From Phycisphaerae bacterium (GTDB lineage Bacteria; Planctomycetota; Phycisphaerae; Tepidisphaerales; Tepidisphaeraceae), in NCBI GenBank assembly GCA_030448225.1, contig JAUJNJ010000009.1, forward strand, positions 50,325 through 76,005: a stretch of 25,681 nt of DNA, written 5' to 3'. The notes under the pieces are model-generated. The model made no database searches. It saw only the letters and a list, made by a program, of their open reading frames with translations, and had not been told where the DNA came from. Both the position numbers and the translations under genes were made by a program. Positions 17,056-24,114 of this stretch are shown piece by piece. The first letter of the stretch is position 1. Each line of letters starts with the position of its first letter.

Positions 17056-18288
17056 TTAACCGGGTCGAGCAGCGGCGGGACGCGGCGGCAGGAACGGCAG
17101 CGGCACGACCGTCGCCCGCTGCATCTTCCCCTCGGCCGGCACCGTCACGACGCTGCCGGGGGCGACGAAGGTTTTCTTGACCAGCGCGAGGCAGATCGCG
17201 CGGCCGTCGAGCGACGGGGAGATCGTGCTGCTCGTGATCACGCCCACGCCGTTGGACGCGTCGTCGTACACCTGCGAGCCGGCCATCGGCAGGCTGTCGT
17301 CGTCGAGTCGCAGGCCGACGATCTGCTTGGCGACCTGCCCGCGGGCGTACATGCGGGCGACGATCTCCTGGCCGAGGTAGCACCCCTTCGTGAAGCTGAC
17401 GGCGCGGGCGAGGAGTCCCGTCTCGGCCGGGAGGATGCCGGGGAAGTTCCCCTCGCCCTCCTCCTGCTCGCGCTGGCGCTTGGCCGGGTAGGCGGTGGCG
17501 ATCGGGACGGCCTCGTAGTCGATGCCGAGCAGTGGCCGGCCCGCCTCGATGCGGCCGGCGTTGAAGGCGGCCCAGCCGACGGGGCGCAGTCGGCGGCAGT
17601 CGGGCGCGGCGCCGGGGCCGAAGCTCGCCAGCAGGTTCGACCAGATCAGCCGGGCCGCCACCGGCTCGGCCAGGACGTGGTACCCCGGCACGCCGCAGGA
17701 GTCGTCGCGCCAGATCGTGACGTCGAAAGCGTAGAGCCGGACGCGCTCGCATCCCAGTTCAACGACATGGTCCAACCCCGCCGCCCCGGCGTCGGCCAGC
17801 ACCGCGGCGGCGCTCGGGCCGTGCAGGGCGAACTCGTGCAGCAGGCCACCCTGGCCCGCCATCTTCACCTGCTCGGCGAACAAATATTTATCAAACGCCA
17901 ACTTTATCGGCTCGACGAGCCGGGCGTCGGTTTCCAGCAGCGTCCGGTCGTCCAAGTTCAGCACGTTCAGGTCGGCGGCGACGCGGCCCTTCAAGTTCAG
18001 GAAGAACGCGTAGACGCCGCTGCCGGGCGGCATGTCGGCCTTGCGGGTCTTGTCCCACGTCTGGTTCGTCAGCAGGTTGTTGAGGAACGACAGTCGGTCG
18101 CGGCCGGTCAGTTCCAGTACGCCGCGCTGGGGCAGGTCGATGAGGCCGGCGGACGTGCGGATGGCGGCGTATTCCGCCTGCGGGTCGCCGAACGTGCTGA
18201 CGATTTCGAGCCGGTCGTACGCCTGAAACTCCGCGCCCGCCGCCGCGTGCAGGTCGTGGAGCGGGTTGTGCAGTTCGGTGGCTTCCAT
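17056..18288 (-). CDS. ygfZ: Folate-binding YgfZ/GcvT-like protein
   Basis: 410 residues. YgfZ-type proteins resemble the glycine-cleavage T protein, bind tetrahydrofolate and help assemble or repair certain iron-sulfur enzymes. The diagnostic motif KGCYLGQEIVARM (KGCYxGQE) is present around residue 300. Other family blocks: VLELTGRDRLSFLNNLLTNQ, FFLNLKGRVAADLNVL, WAAFNAGRIEAGRPLLGIDY, and ILPAETGL shortly before the motif. A ~15-residue charged insertion (AKRQREQEEGEGNF) precedes that region and is unusual. The start MEATELHNPLHDLH at 18288 is chosen over an upstream in-frame ATG (18357) because the upstream residues are Pro/Gly-rich and unlike the family. It precedes ppk2 by 21 bp and is divergent from the UVR-motif gene across a 259 bp region. 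Complex I, encoded in the same window, contains Fe-S clusters, but a link is only inference. Confidence 0.88.
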   Translation of the reverse strand: MEATELHNPLHDLHAAAGAEFQAYDRLEIVSTFGDPQAEYAAIRTSAGLIDLPQRGVLELTGRDRLSFLNNLLTNQTWDKTRKADMPPGSGVYAFFLNLKGRVAADLNVLNLDDRTLLETDARLVEPIKLAFDKYLFAEQVKMAGQGGLLHEFALHGPSAAAVLADAGAAGLDHVVELGCERVRLYAFDVTIWRDDSCGVPGYHVLAEPVAARLIWSNLLASFGPGAAPDCRRLRPVGWAAFNAGRIEAGRPLLGIDYEAVPIATAYPAKRQREQEEGEGNFPGILPAETGLLARAVSFTKGCYLGQEIVARMYARGQVAKQIVGLRLDDDSLPMAGSQVYDDASNGVGVITSSTISPSLDGRAICLALVKKTFVAPGSVVTVPAEGKMQRATVVPLPFLPPRPAAARPG

Positions 18289-18419
18289 AGCGGGCCGCCC
18301 CGGCGGCGGAGGGCGGCCAAGGGCGTCCGGGAAACTGTACGCCGGGCGCGCCGGCAAAGCCAGTCGCCGCCGCGGGTTGTAACCGCGGCCGGATCGGCTA
18401 TCGGGGGCGCGGGGCGAAT

Positions 18420-18448
18420 TTGGTTCGGGGGTGCGGCGTGACTAAGAT
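18420..18448 (+). promoter_or_regulatory. Candidate promoter for the UVR-motif gene
   Basis: TTGGTT at 18420-18425, a 17 bp spacer, TAAGAT at 18443-18448 (four of six -10 positions). It lies about 100 bp upstream of the ATG in the divergent ygfZ / UVR-gene region. Confidence 0.4.
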
Positions 18449-18547
18449 TGCTCGTGCGGTTGCGTAAGACCGCTCGCCGCGGGAGCGAGGGAGAACAGTG
18501 CCTCCGCACGGACCGACGAGCACCGCCATCGAGCGGAGTTCAAATCT

Positions 18548-19366
18548 ATGCGAGAAGAAAACATTCCACATTCCGAGAAGCGAAGTGGCAAGGCCCCCAG
18601 CAAGGACATCACGCCGGTACTGAAAGGGTGGGACTACGAGGCCGGCACGATCAACGTTCGCAAGGTCAACGGCATGGACGGCGCGCCCAAGCTCCAGATG
18701 CGCCTCGACCTCGGCCTCCTGCAGATGGAGGTCACCGGCCGGCCCGACGGGCTGCGGCCGCACGGGCACGAGTCGCTGCTGGAGTTCTACGAGTCCAAGC
18801 TCGCCGACCACCGCCGCCGCAACGGGACCGAGCTCGGCTTCCACCTCGACGGCGACCAGTGCCAGTCGCTGCGCGAGGAGGCGGTGATGTACTACCACCG
18901 CTACCTGAGCCTGTTCGTCTTAGAGGACTTCCCCGGCGTCGTCCGCGACACCGCGCGCAACCTCCGCGTGCTCGACCTCTGCGGCCAGTACGCCGAGGAG
19001 GAGCAGGACCGCCTCGTGCTCGAGCAGTACCGCCCCTACATCACGATGATGAACGCCCGCGCCCAGGCGTCGATCCTCGTCGCCCAGGAGCGCGTGCCCG
19101 AGGCCCTCCGCACGATCGAGTCGGGCCTCGAGAGCATCAAGGAGTTCTTCGCCAAGTTCGGCCAGGAGGAGGCGTACGCCAAGTCGAACGAGGTGCGCGT
19201 GCTGAAGCGGTTCGCCCGCGACGTGCGCAAGAAGATCCCCGTCAGCCCGCTCGACCGCCTCAAGCGCAAGCTCGACCGAGCCGTGAAGGCCGAGCACTAC
19301 GAGGAAGCCGCCCGCCTCCGCGACAAGATCACGCGGCTGCAGAACAACGAGGGGCAACGCGCCTAA
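18548..19366 (+). CDS. UvrB/UvrC-motif (UVR) domain protein
   Basis: 272 residues. The C-terminal ~30 residues (238 onward: LKRKLDRAVKAEHYEEAARL, RDKITRLQ) are a UVR motif, the short helical hairpin by which UvrB contacts UvrC and which also occurs in McsA and Clp-type proteins. The rest is not nuclease or helicase: an N-terminal beta-like region (VRKVNGMDGAPKLQMRLDLG, LLQMEVTGRPDGLRPHGHES) and a long helical region (YYHRYLSLFVLEDFPGVVRD, AQASILVAQERVPEALRTIE) suggestive of TPR-like helices. Proteins of this layout are, as I recall, common in planctomycetes; their function is unknown. The start at 18548 is followed immediately by a charged tail. The frame is intact. A promoter candidate lies 100 bp upstream and repeat element D follows the stop. 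Confidence 0.85.
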   Translation: MREENIPHSEKRSGKAPSKDITPVLKGWDYEAGTINVRKVNGMDGAPKLQMRLDLGLLQMEVTGRPDGLRPHGHESLLEFYESKLADHRRRNGTELGFHLDGDQCQSLREEAVMYYHRYLSLFVLEDFPGVVRDTARNLRVLDLCGQYAEEEQDRLVLEQYRPYITMMNARAQASILVAQERVPEALRTIESGLESIKEFFAKFGQEEAYAKSNEVRVLKRFARDVRKKIPVSPLDRLKRKLDRAVKAEHYEEAARLRDKITRLQNNEGQRA

Positions 19367-19426
19367 GAACCGATGCGACGGGCGGCCCCGCGGGAAGTGA
19401 CGCGCGCGGCTTGGAGTGAGGTGACG

Positions 19427-19600
19427 TTGAACCACGGAGTCACGGAGCCACGGAGGTAGGACAACGGAGGTAGGACGGAGGACGGCAATTGAGTGACGCA
19501 GGAAGGGCGAGTCGCTCACGCGACTTCACCTTCAATCTTCCGTCCTCCGTTGTCGCCTTACTCCGTCCTCCCTCCGTGTCTCCGTGTCTCTATGGTTCAT
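19427..19600. repeat. Inverted repeat element D (ACGGAG arms)
   Basis: The left arm (19427-19486) starts TTGAACCACGGAGTCACGGA and continues with ACGGAGGTAGGAC words. The right arm (19536-19600) reads CTTCCGTCCTCCGTTGTCGC and ends CCGTGTCTCTATGGTTCATC, an imperfect reverse complement of ~60 bp. The central ~50 bp is unrelated to element C although the arm words are the same family. It lies in the 19367-19741 spacer, which has no gene apart from regulatory candidates. Confidence 0.75.
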
Positions 19601-19621
19601 CTTCGCCCCGGATTGACGATC

Positions 19622-19675
19622 GAAGCGGAAGGGTCGGTTCCCCCCGGTTTCCCGGGAGAATCGCCCTTCCGCTTC
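19622..19675 (+). terminator. Perfect 12 bp inverted repeat followed by T-rich sequence
   Basis: GAAGCGGAAGGG (19622-19633) and CCCTTCCGCTTC (19664-19675) are exact reverse complements around 30 bases that contain an inner CCCGG...CCGGG pair. TTCGTTTT follows. It could terminate transcription from the UVR-motif gene or form a leader structure for the next gene. Confidence 0.45.
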
Positions 19676-19699
19676 TTCGTTTTACGCCCGGCCCGCGAC

Positions 19700-19705
19700 T
19701 ACAAT
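19700..19705 (+). promoter_or_regulatory. TACAAT -10-like box before the kinase-like gene
   Basis: TACAAT lies 36 bases before the ATG at 19742. The -35 region (TTCGTT at 19676) is weak. The same hexamer at similar distance precedes the TonB-like gene at the right end. GGAAAGAGG at 19727-19735 is a plausible ribosome site. Confidence 0.35.
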
Positions 19706-19741
19706 GCCCCCCGCGCAATCGGGCAGGAAAGAGGCACAACT

Positions 19742-20845
19742 ATGCGAGCAATCGTCACCGGACAAGTCGGCGTGGACAAGGGCCCCTACCTCAACGGCGT
19801 CAAGGCGATGGCGGCCGAGCGGGGGATCGACCTCGTCGTCTGCAACGTCGGGCAGATGATGTACCAGGAGGCCCCCGACGTCCCGCCCGGCCGCATCCTC
19901 AACCTGCCGATCGGCCGGCTCAACACGCTCCGCCGCGCCGTGTTCAAGGAGATCCTCCGCGCCGCCGAGCGGCACGAGCACGTGCTGGTCAACACCCACG
20001 CCACGTTCCGCTGGCGGCACGGGCTGTTCGCCGCGTTCGACTTCGACCAGATCAAGGCGTTCAACGCCGACGTCTACATGACCGTGCTCGACAACGTCGA
20101 GAGCGTCCACCAGCGCCTCGTGCGCGACCACGACATCGACCACACGCTGAAGGACATCATGGTCTGGCGCGAGGAGGAACTGCTCGCCACCGAGATCATC
20201 GCCAACATCACCAAGGGGCACGGCCACTTCTTCATGATCAGCCGCGGGCGCAACATCCCGACGACGCAGACGATCTTCCGCCTGATGTTCGAGCCGGGGA
20301 TGAAGCGGGTGTACCCCTCGTTCCCGATGAGCCACGTGATGGACCTGCCCGAGACGCTGGCCGAGATCGACCGCTTCAAGGCGAAGGTGAACGAGCACTT
20401 CATCAGCTTCGACCCGGCCGACGTCGACGAGTTCGTGCTGCACACGATGGCGCTCAAGGCGATGGCGGACGGCGAGACGACGTTCGTCGCCCCCGCCACC
20501 GAGGGCCCGGTCACGCTCAAGACGGCGGACGTCGCGCAGATCAGCGGCGACATCATGGGCCAGATCTACGCCCGCGACTTCAAGATGGTCGACCAGGCCG
20601 ACATGATCATCAGCCTCGTGCCCGAACTCCCCAACGGCAAGCCCGGCCTCAGCAGCGGCGTCGAGCGCGAGCTGCACCACGCGTTCGAGGGCGGCAAGGA
20701 GGTCTACGTCATCTGGGCCTGCCGCGGCACCCCCAGCCCCTTCATCACAGAAACCGCCACCCGCGTGTTCAAGAGCACCGAGGAGGCGCTCGAGTACTTC
20801 AAGCAGAAGGGGTACATCAAGGTGAAGCCGGGAGGCCAATCATGA
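19742..20845 (+). CDS. Archaeal-adenylate-kinase-like P-loop protein fused to a deoxyribosyltransferase-like domain
   Basis: 367 residues. Residues 1-180 resemble archaeal-type adenylate kinase AdkA: MRAIVTGQVGVDKGPYLNGV at the P-loop, VVCNVGQMMYQEA, VLVNTHATFRWRHGL (cf. VVDTHSTIKT), FNADVYMTVLDNVESVHQRL and a conserved-looking lid (DHTLKDIMVWREEELLATEI). The P-loop is unusual: GQVGVDKG has Gly where Ser/Thr should follow Lys. Residues about 268-345 resemble nucleoside 2-deoxyribosyltransferase: DIMGQIYARDFKMVDQADMI, then SSGVERELHHAFEGGKEVYV with a candidate catalytic Glu (309), and SPFI. Substrate and reaction are unknown; a nucleotide is the obvious guess. Its last 57 bp are repeated at 21179-21235. 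The stop overlaps the next gene's start (ATGA). The frame is intact. Confidence 0.8.
   Translation: MRAIVTGQVGVDKGPYLNGVKAMAAERGIDLVVCNVGQMMYQEAPDVPPGRILNLPIGRLNTLRRAVFKEILRAAERHEHVLVNTHATFRWRHGLFAAFDFDQIKAFNADVYMTVLDNVESVHQRLVRDHDIDHTLKDIMVWREEELLATEIIANITKGHGHFFMISRGRNIPTTQTIFRLMFEPGMKRVYPSFPMSHVMDLPETLAEIDRFKAKVNEHFISFDPADVDEFVLHTMALKAMADGETTFVAPATEGPVTLKTADVAQISGDIMGQIYARDFKMVDQADMIISLVPELPNGKPGLSSGVERELHHAFEGGKEVYVIWACRGTPSPFITETATRVFKSTEEALEYFKQKGYIKVKPGGQS
20765..20821 (+). repeat. 57 bp direct repeat, copy 1 (3' end of the kinase-like gene)
   Basis: Begins GTGTTCAAGAGCACCGAGGA and encodes VFKSTEEALEYFKQKGYIK. Copy 2 lies 414 bp downstream with 52 of 57 identical bases. The antitoxin-like gene and toxin remnant lie between the copies. 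Confidence 0.85.
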
Positions 20846-21111
20846 CCGCGTTCGAAGGCGAACTGCTGAAAGCCATGGGCGGCTTGGACGCCGGCCAGCA
20901 GCGGCAGGTGCTGGACTACGCCCGCGCGCTGTCGTCGCCGGGCGAGATCGATTCGACCGTCGCGCGCGGCCGGACCGGCGCCGAATTACTCCGGTTGGCC
21001 GGCAGCATCCCCGCGGAAGACGTGCGGCAGATGGCCGCGTCGATCCGTGACGGGTGCGATAAGATCGACCCGAAAAAATGGCAGGTACCTGCTCGTCATA
21101 GCACGACCTGA
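20842..21111 (+). CDS. Antitoxin-like protein (solitary; toxin partner deleted)
   Basis: 89 residues. The pattern ELLKAMGGLDAGQQRQVLDY, TGAELLRLAGSIPAEDVRQM and AASIRDGCDKIDPKKW matches the short antitoxins paired with PIN-domain toxins, in which a helical N-terminus is followed by 'GxxLLxxAGxIxxxDLxxMxxAIExGCExVDxxxW'. In those the protein normally ends at the Trp; here nine extra residues (QVPARHSTT) follow because the downstream junction has been rearranged. The ATG at 20842 overlaps the TGA of the upstream gene (ATGA), giving translational coupling. Immediately downstream is a C-terminal scrap of a PIN toxin. With no intact toxin, its present role is unclear: remnant, or an anti-addiction protein. 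Family assignment is from pattern memory, not a search. Confidence 0.7.
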   Translation: MTAFEGELLKAMGGLDAGQQRQVLDYARALSSPGEIDSTVARGRTGAELLRLAGSIPAEDVRQMAASIRDGCDKIDPKKWQVPARHSTT

Positions 21112-21173
21112 CGCTTATCTCGCGGGATGTTCATTTCGCGAACGTGGCGGCGCTACGGCACGAGGCGTGGTAA
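21102..21173 (+). pseudogene. C-terminal remnant of a PIN-domain (VapC-type) toxin
   Basis: Third-frame reading gives HDLTLISRDVHF then ANVAALRHEAW and TAA, 23 codons. This is the typical end of small PIN toxins (DLTLVTRDxHFxxVxGLxxExW), the part containing the last conserved Asp after TxxxxD/SRD. A TAG directly precedes it. Just upstream AGGTACCTGCTCGTC (21083-21097) could encode RYLLV, reminiscent of the N-terminal YLLDTNV strand, suggesting an internal deletion of ~300 bp joined the two ends. Too short to be functional. Confidence 0.65.
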
Positions 21174-21178
21174 TGCTA

Positions 21179-21235
21179 GTGTTCACGAGCATCGAGGAGG
21201 CGCTCGAGTACCTCAAGCAGAAGAGGGACATCAAG
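21179..21235 (+). repeat. 57 bp direct repeat, copy 2
   Basis: Begins GTGTTCACGAGCATCGAGGA; encodes VFTSIEEALEYLKQKRDIK and ends in TGA at 21236-21238. All five base differences from copy 1 change the amino acid, as expected for a displaced copy free of constraint. The TGA overlaps the GTG start of the next gene (GTGA). Confidence 0.85.
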
Positions 21236-21681
21236 TGAACCCGCAGCCCGCCGCCCCACCGAGTTTCCTGCTGAAGTGGGTGGCGATGCCGATCGGGGGT
21301 CTCGCGCTCGCGTGCTTCTTTCTCATGCGACTCCTTTACGCGTATCACGCCGTGCTCTTGTTGTCGGGCGGCGTGACGACGTCGGCCGTCGTGACGACCG
21401 GCGGGTTGCCACGGGAGGACTCGACTTACGGGTTCGTCATCGGGTCGGACGGCTTCCACGGCCGGGGACCGAGCCGGCTGAACGTCGGCGACACGCTCGA
21501 TGTAAAATATCTAGCGGCCCGGCCCGAGGTGAACCGGCCGGCGGAGGAGTTGTACGTCGATATCGCGATTGGGGCGGCCGTCATCGTACTGATAACTGCG
21601 ATCATCGGCTGGCTTCTCTGGCGGTTTCACCGCCACCGGCGGCCCCGGCCCGCGCAGGCCGACGCTGGCGCGCCCGCATGA
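21235..21681 (+). CDS. DUF3592-like two-helix membrane protein
   Basis: 148 residues if it starts at GTG 21235, which overlaps the TGA ending repeat copy 2. Topology: helix 1 at about 16-44 (VAMPIGGLALACFFLMRLLY), an extracytoplasmic domain of ~60 residues, helix 2 at about 110-131 (IAIGAAVIVLITAIIGWLLW), and a basic cytoplasmic tail (RFHRHRRPRP). The middle section (SAVVTTGG, STYGFVIGSDGFHGRG, LNVGDTLDVKYLAARPEVNR) has the layout of DUF3592 proteins: a strand, a 'YxFxVxGxxYxG' strand, then 'GDxVxVxYxPxxPxxs'. An upstream in-frame ATG (21127) would run through the toxin remnant and repeat, so it is rejected. It leads a run of membrane-protein genes on the same strand. Function unknown. Confidence 0.65.
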   Translation: MNPQPAAPPSFLLKWVAMPIGGLALACFFLMRLLYAYHAVLLLSGGVTTSAVVTTGGLPREDSTYGFVIGSDGFHGRGPSRLNVGDTLDVKYLAARPEVNRPAEELYVDIAIGAAVIVLITAIIGWLLWRFHRHRRPRPAQADAGAPA

Positions 21682-21790
21682 GCCGTCGACGGCGGCTGAA
21701 AGTTCACGGGAAGGGCTGTCGTCGCGCTTTCCCAAGGTTCCCGGCGCGGCGGCGAATGTCGGGACGCGCCGGCGAGAAGGGGAGCACCTG

Positions 21791-22446
21791 ATGGCGACGA
21801 CCGCCGCCCCATCAACGCCGCCACTCGACTACGCCAACCGCCCAACGACGGGGCCGCGGGTGGGCCTCTACCGCGTCGCGCTGTTCTGCGCCCTGCTTCC
21901 GCTGACCGTGGGCTTCAGCACGCTGGGGCTCTACGCCTGGCTTCACTGGAGCGCGTTGCCGCACGTCGGCCTGGCAACGCTCGCAGGGGGCGCGATTCTG
22001 TACATCGTCGCGGTCGTGTGCGCAAGGCTGTTCAAGGCCGACCTGCATCGCTACGGGCCGGAGGTGCGGCGAGCTTGGGATGGGCGTCTGGCGATGCTGG
22101 CCCTGATCATGTTGGCGAACATCCCGGCAGCCGTCCTTCTGCGCCGTGGTCGGTGCCCGGTTGATGAACCGGTTCCTCGTCGTCGTGACGAACGGCACCA
22201 ACAGGATGGTGGCGGACATCGTTGTTAACGGACCGAACCGCGCCGAACGCCTCGGCGACCTCGCCCCCGGCGAGTCACGGCGTGCGTTCATCCACGTCGG
22301 CGGCGACGGCGAGGTGACGTTCGAGGGCACCCAGAACGGCAGGGCGCGTCGCCGGCCTCGCCGCCGGTTAAGTCAGCCGCGGCAGGGGCGGACGTGCCAC
22401 GGTCACGTTCACGAACGGCCCGCCGGTCGTCGCTTCGGAGCGTTGA
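21791..22446 (+). pseudogene. Tandem membrane-protein paralogue A, frameshifted
   Basis: First of three neighbouring paralogues. It begins MATTAAPSTPPLDYANRPTT; helices at VALFCALLPLTVGFSTLGLY, GLATLAGGAILYIVAVVCAR and MLALIMLANIPAAV. At about 22138 the frame shifts and continues CAVVGARLMNRFLVVVTNGT, ADIVVNGPNRAERLGDLAPG, ESRRAFIHVGGDGEVTFEGT. A further shift near 22345 leads to a third frame reading VAGLAAG, then TAA where paralogue B has Tyr (GYV), then VSRGRGGRATVTFTNGPPVV and ASER with TGA at 22444-22446. So it needs two frameshifts and one nonsense change. AGAAGGGGAG lies before the ATG. The domain order equals that of paralogues B and C. Confidence 0.7.
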
Positions 22447-22542
22447 TGGCAGCACGCGGACGCCCGGCTCCACGACGGGATCGAGAACGATCGTCGTTCG
22501 CGCGTGCGAACAATCGGCGACCCCGGAGAAGGTGGGCTTCGA

Positions 22543-23241
22543 ATGACCGACGCTTCGCCGAGTCAACTGCTCACGCCGGACTACGCCGTTCGCGGGCCCG
22601 CCGGGGTGTTGACGCACGGCTGTTCCGCGGGGCCGTCGCGGCGCCGTCCCGCTGCTGGTCGGCGTGACGATCGGGTTCCTGTTCTGGCTGACACACCGGG
22701 GCGCGCTCCGTCATTGGGGATGCTCACCGTCGCGGCAGGGTCCATCATGTTTCCGGTCGGCTCGTATTTGCTGGCCGTCTTCACGTTCCAAGCTTGGAGA
22801 GACGGCCGCGAGACGTTCCGCGTTTGGGCGCGGCCGGACGCGCTGGTCGCCCTCCTGCTCTGTGCGAACTTCCCGGCCGCCGTCGCCGGCATCGCGGCGG
22901 CCGAACCGATCATGAGCACCTACCGCGTCACCGTGCACAACGCCGGCACGACCCGCGTTGACGGTTTCCAACTGTGGTGGCCCGGCGGCAGCCGCGCGCT
23001 CGGCCCGATCGCCGCCGGTTCGAGCGTGTCGGCCGACTGCATCGTCACCGCCGACGGGATGATGACGTTCCAGCAGACCCGCGGCACCCGGACCACGAGC
23101 GGCATTCTGCGCGGGTACGTCTGCCGGAACCTCGGGTCGCCCGTGACGGTGACGTCGTCGGAAACCCGCATCGACGTGGACGGCCGGCCGGCCATCGATC
23201 CCTCTCCAAACCCCGCTACTGCACCGGTCACGAGTCGGTAG
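22543..23241 (+). CDS. Tandem membrane-protein paralogue B, N-terminal third out of frame
   Basis: 232 residues as read. The start MTDASPSQLLTPDYA and its upstream ~35 bp match paralogue C. Between about 22590 and 22710 the reading frame must change three times to keep the match: RRSRARRGVDARLFRGAVA in one frame, GVTIGFLFWLTHRGALRHWG in another, then back to MLTVAAGSIMFPVGSYLLAV. The shifts cancel, so the ORF is open, but its first transmembrane helix is replaced by an Arg-rich segment as sequenced. The rest is intact: DALVALLLCANFPAAVAGIA, then an exported beta-rich domain (YRVTVHNAGTTRVDGFQLWW, LGPIAAGSSVSADCIVTADG). This indicates indel errors or recent decay. Function unknown. Confidence 0.72.
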   Translation: MTDASPSQLLTPDYAVRGPAGVLTHGCSAGPSRRRPAAGRRDDRVPVLADTPGRAPSLGMLTVAAGSIMFPVGSYLLAVFTFQAWRDGRETFRVWARPDALVALLLCANFPAAVAGIAAAEPIMSTYRVTVHNAGTTRVDGFQLWWPGGSRALGPIAAGSSVSADCIVTADGMMTFQQTRGTRTTSGILRGYVCRNLGSPVTVTSSETRIDVDGRPAIDPSPNPATAPVTSR

Positions 23242-23397
23242 AATCCACGAGCCATGGCGGCACGCATCCGGCCTGTCACCGACTGCTGCTCTGCCTCCTT
23301 TTGACTCCGGCGCCCGGCGCGGCTCGGCCGTCGTGCCGAAACTGCGGGATGCTTTTGTTCGGGAACGGCCGGCGACTCCGGGGAAGATTGGCCTCTG

Positions 23398-24114
23398 ATG
23401 ACTGACGCTTCGCCCGATCGGCTGCTCACGCCCGATTACTCACGCCCGGAGGCCCGCCGCGGACTCGATGTCCGGCTGTACGGTACCGCCGTCGTCTGCG
23501 GCGCCCTCCCGATGGCCGCGGGTGTCGGGATCACGTTCCTGTTCTGGTTGACGCGCTCGCCGGTGCTTCCGATGCTCGGCATGTTCGTCGTGCTCGGCGG
23601 GTTCCTCATGTTCCTCATCGGATGCGTCGCGCTCGCGACGTTCGCGTCGCGGGCGTGGCACCACGACCGCGAAACACATCGTGCCTGGCGCGGCCGGATC
23701 GGGCTCGCGTTCCTGCTGCTCTGCGCCAACTTTCCCGCGGCCCGGGCGTGCGGGATGGCGGTGGAATATTTCACGAGCATCTACGGCGTCACGGTCCGCA
23801 ACGTCGGCCCGACCCGCATCGACAGCTTCCGGATATGGTGGGCGGACGGCCTCCGCGAGCTCGGGCCGATCCCGCCCGGCGGGACCGCGGCGGCGAAGTT
23901 CTCCGTCGACATCGGCGGCCCGTTGGAGTTTCGCGAGGCGCGCGGCTCGGCCGTCAGGACCGCCCTCCTGGCAAGGAACATCGCCCGATGGGAGGGAAGG
24001 ACCTTTCTCGTCACGTCGACCGACGGGGCCATGGTCGTCAACGGCACGCGGATCAAGCCGTCGGTCGTGGCCGGCCCCGCAAATCCGGCGACCGCGCCGA
24101 TCCAGAACAAATGA
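23398..24114 (+). CDS. Tandem membrane-protein paralogue C, intact
   Basis: 238 residues and the reference copy of the trio. Predicted helices at about 29-52 (GTAVVCGALPMAAGVGITFL), 57-82 (LPMLGMFVVLGGFLMFLIGC) and 100-124 (RIGLAFLLLCANFPAARACG), with a short basic/His-rich cytoplasmic loop (SRAWHHDRETHRAWRGR) between 2 and 3. Then comes an exported domain of ~110 residues with the repeated pattern 'VTVRNxGPTRIDSFRIWWxxGxxELGPIPPGG', looking like an immunoglobulin-type or DUF-type beta sandwich. I recall planctomycete hypothetical proteins with this layout but no named family. GGGGAAGA sits ~11 bases before the ATG. The stop overlaps the start of the LOG gene (ATGA), so the two are coupled. 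Confidence 0.85.
   Translation: MTDASPDRLLTPDYSRPEARRGLDVRLYGTAVVCGALPMAAGVGITFLFWLTRSPVLPMLGMFVVLGGFLMFLIGCVALATFASRAWHHDRETHRAWRGRIGLAFLLLCANFPAARACGMAVEYFTSIYGVTVRNVGPTRIDSFRIWWADGLRELGPIPPGGTAAAKFSVDIGGPLEFREARGSAVRTALLARNIARWEGRTFLVTSTDGAMVVNGTRIKPSVVAGPANPATAPIQNK

Noticed and set aside
21127..21234. Longer N-terminus for the DUF3592-like protein
   Set aside because: This extension would read through the PIN toxin remnant and the 57 bp repeat in an unrelated frame; the GTG at 21235 overlapping TGA is a better start.
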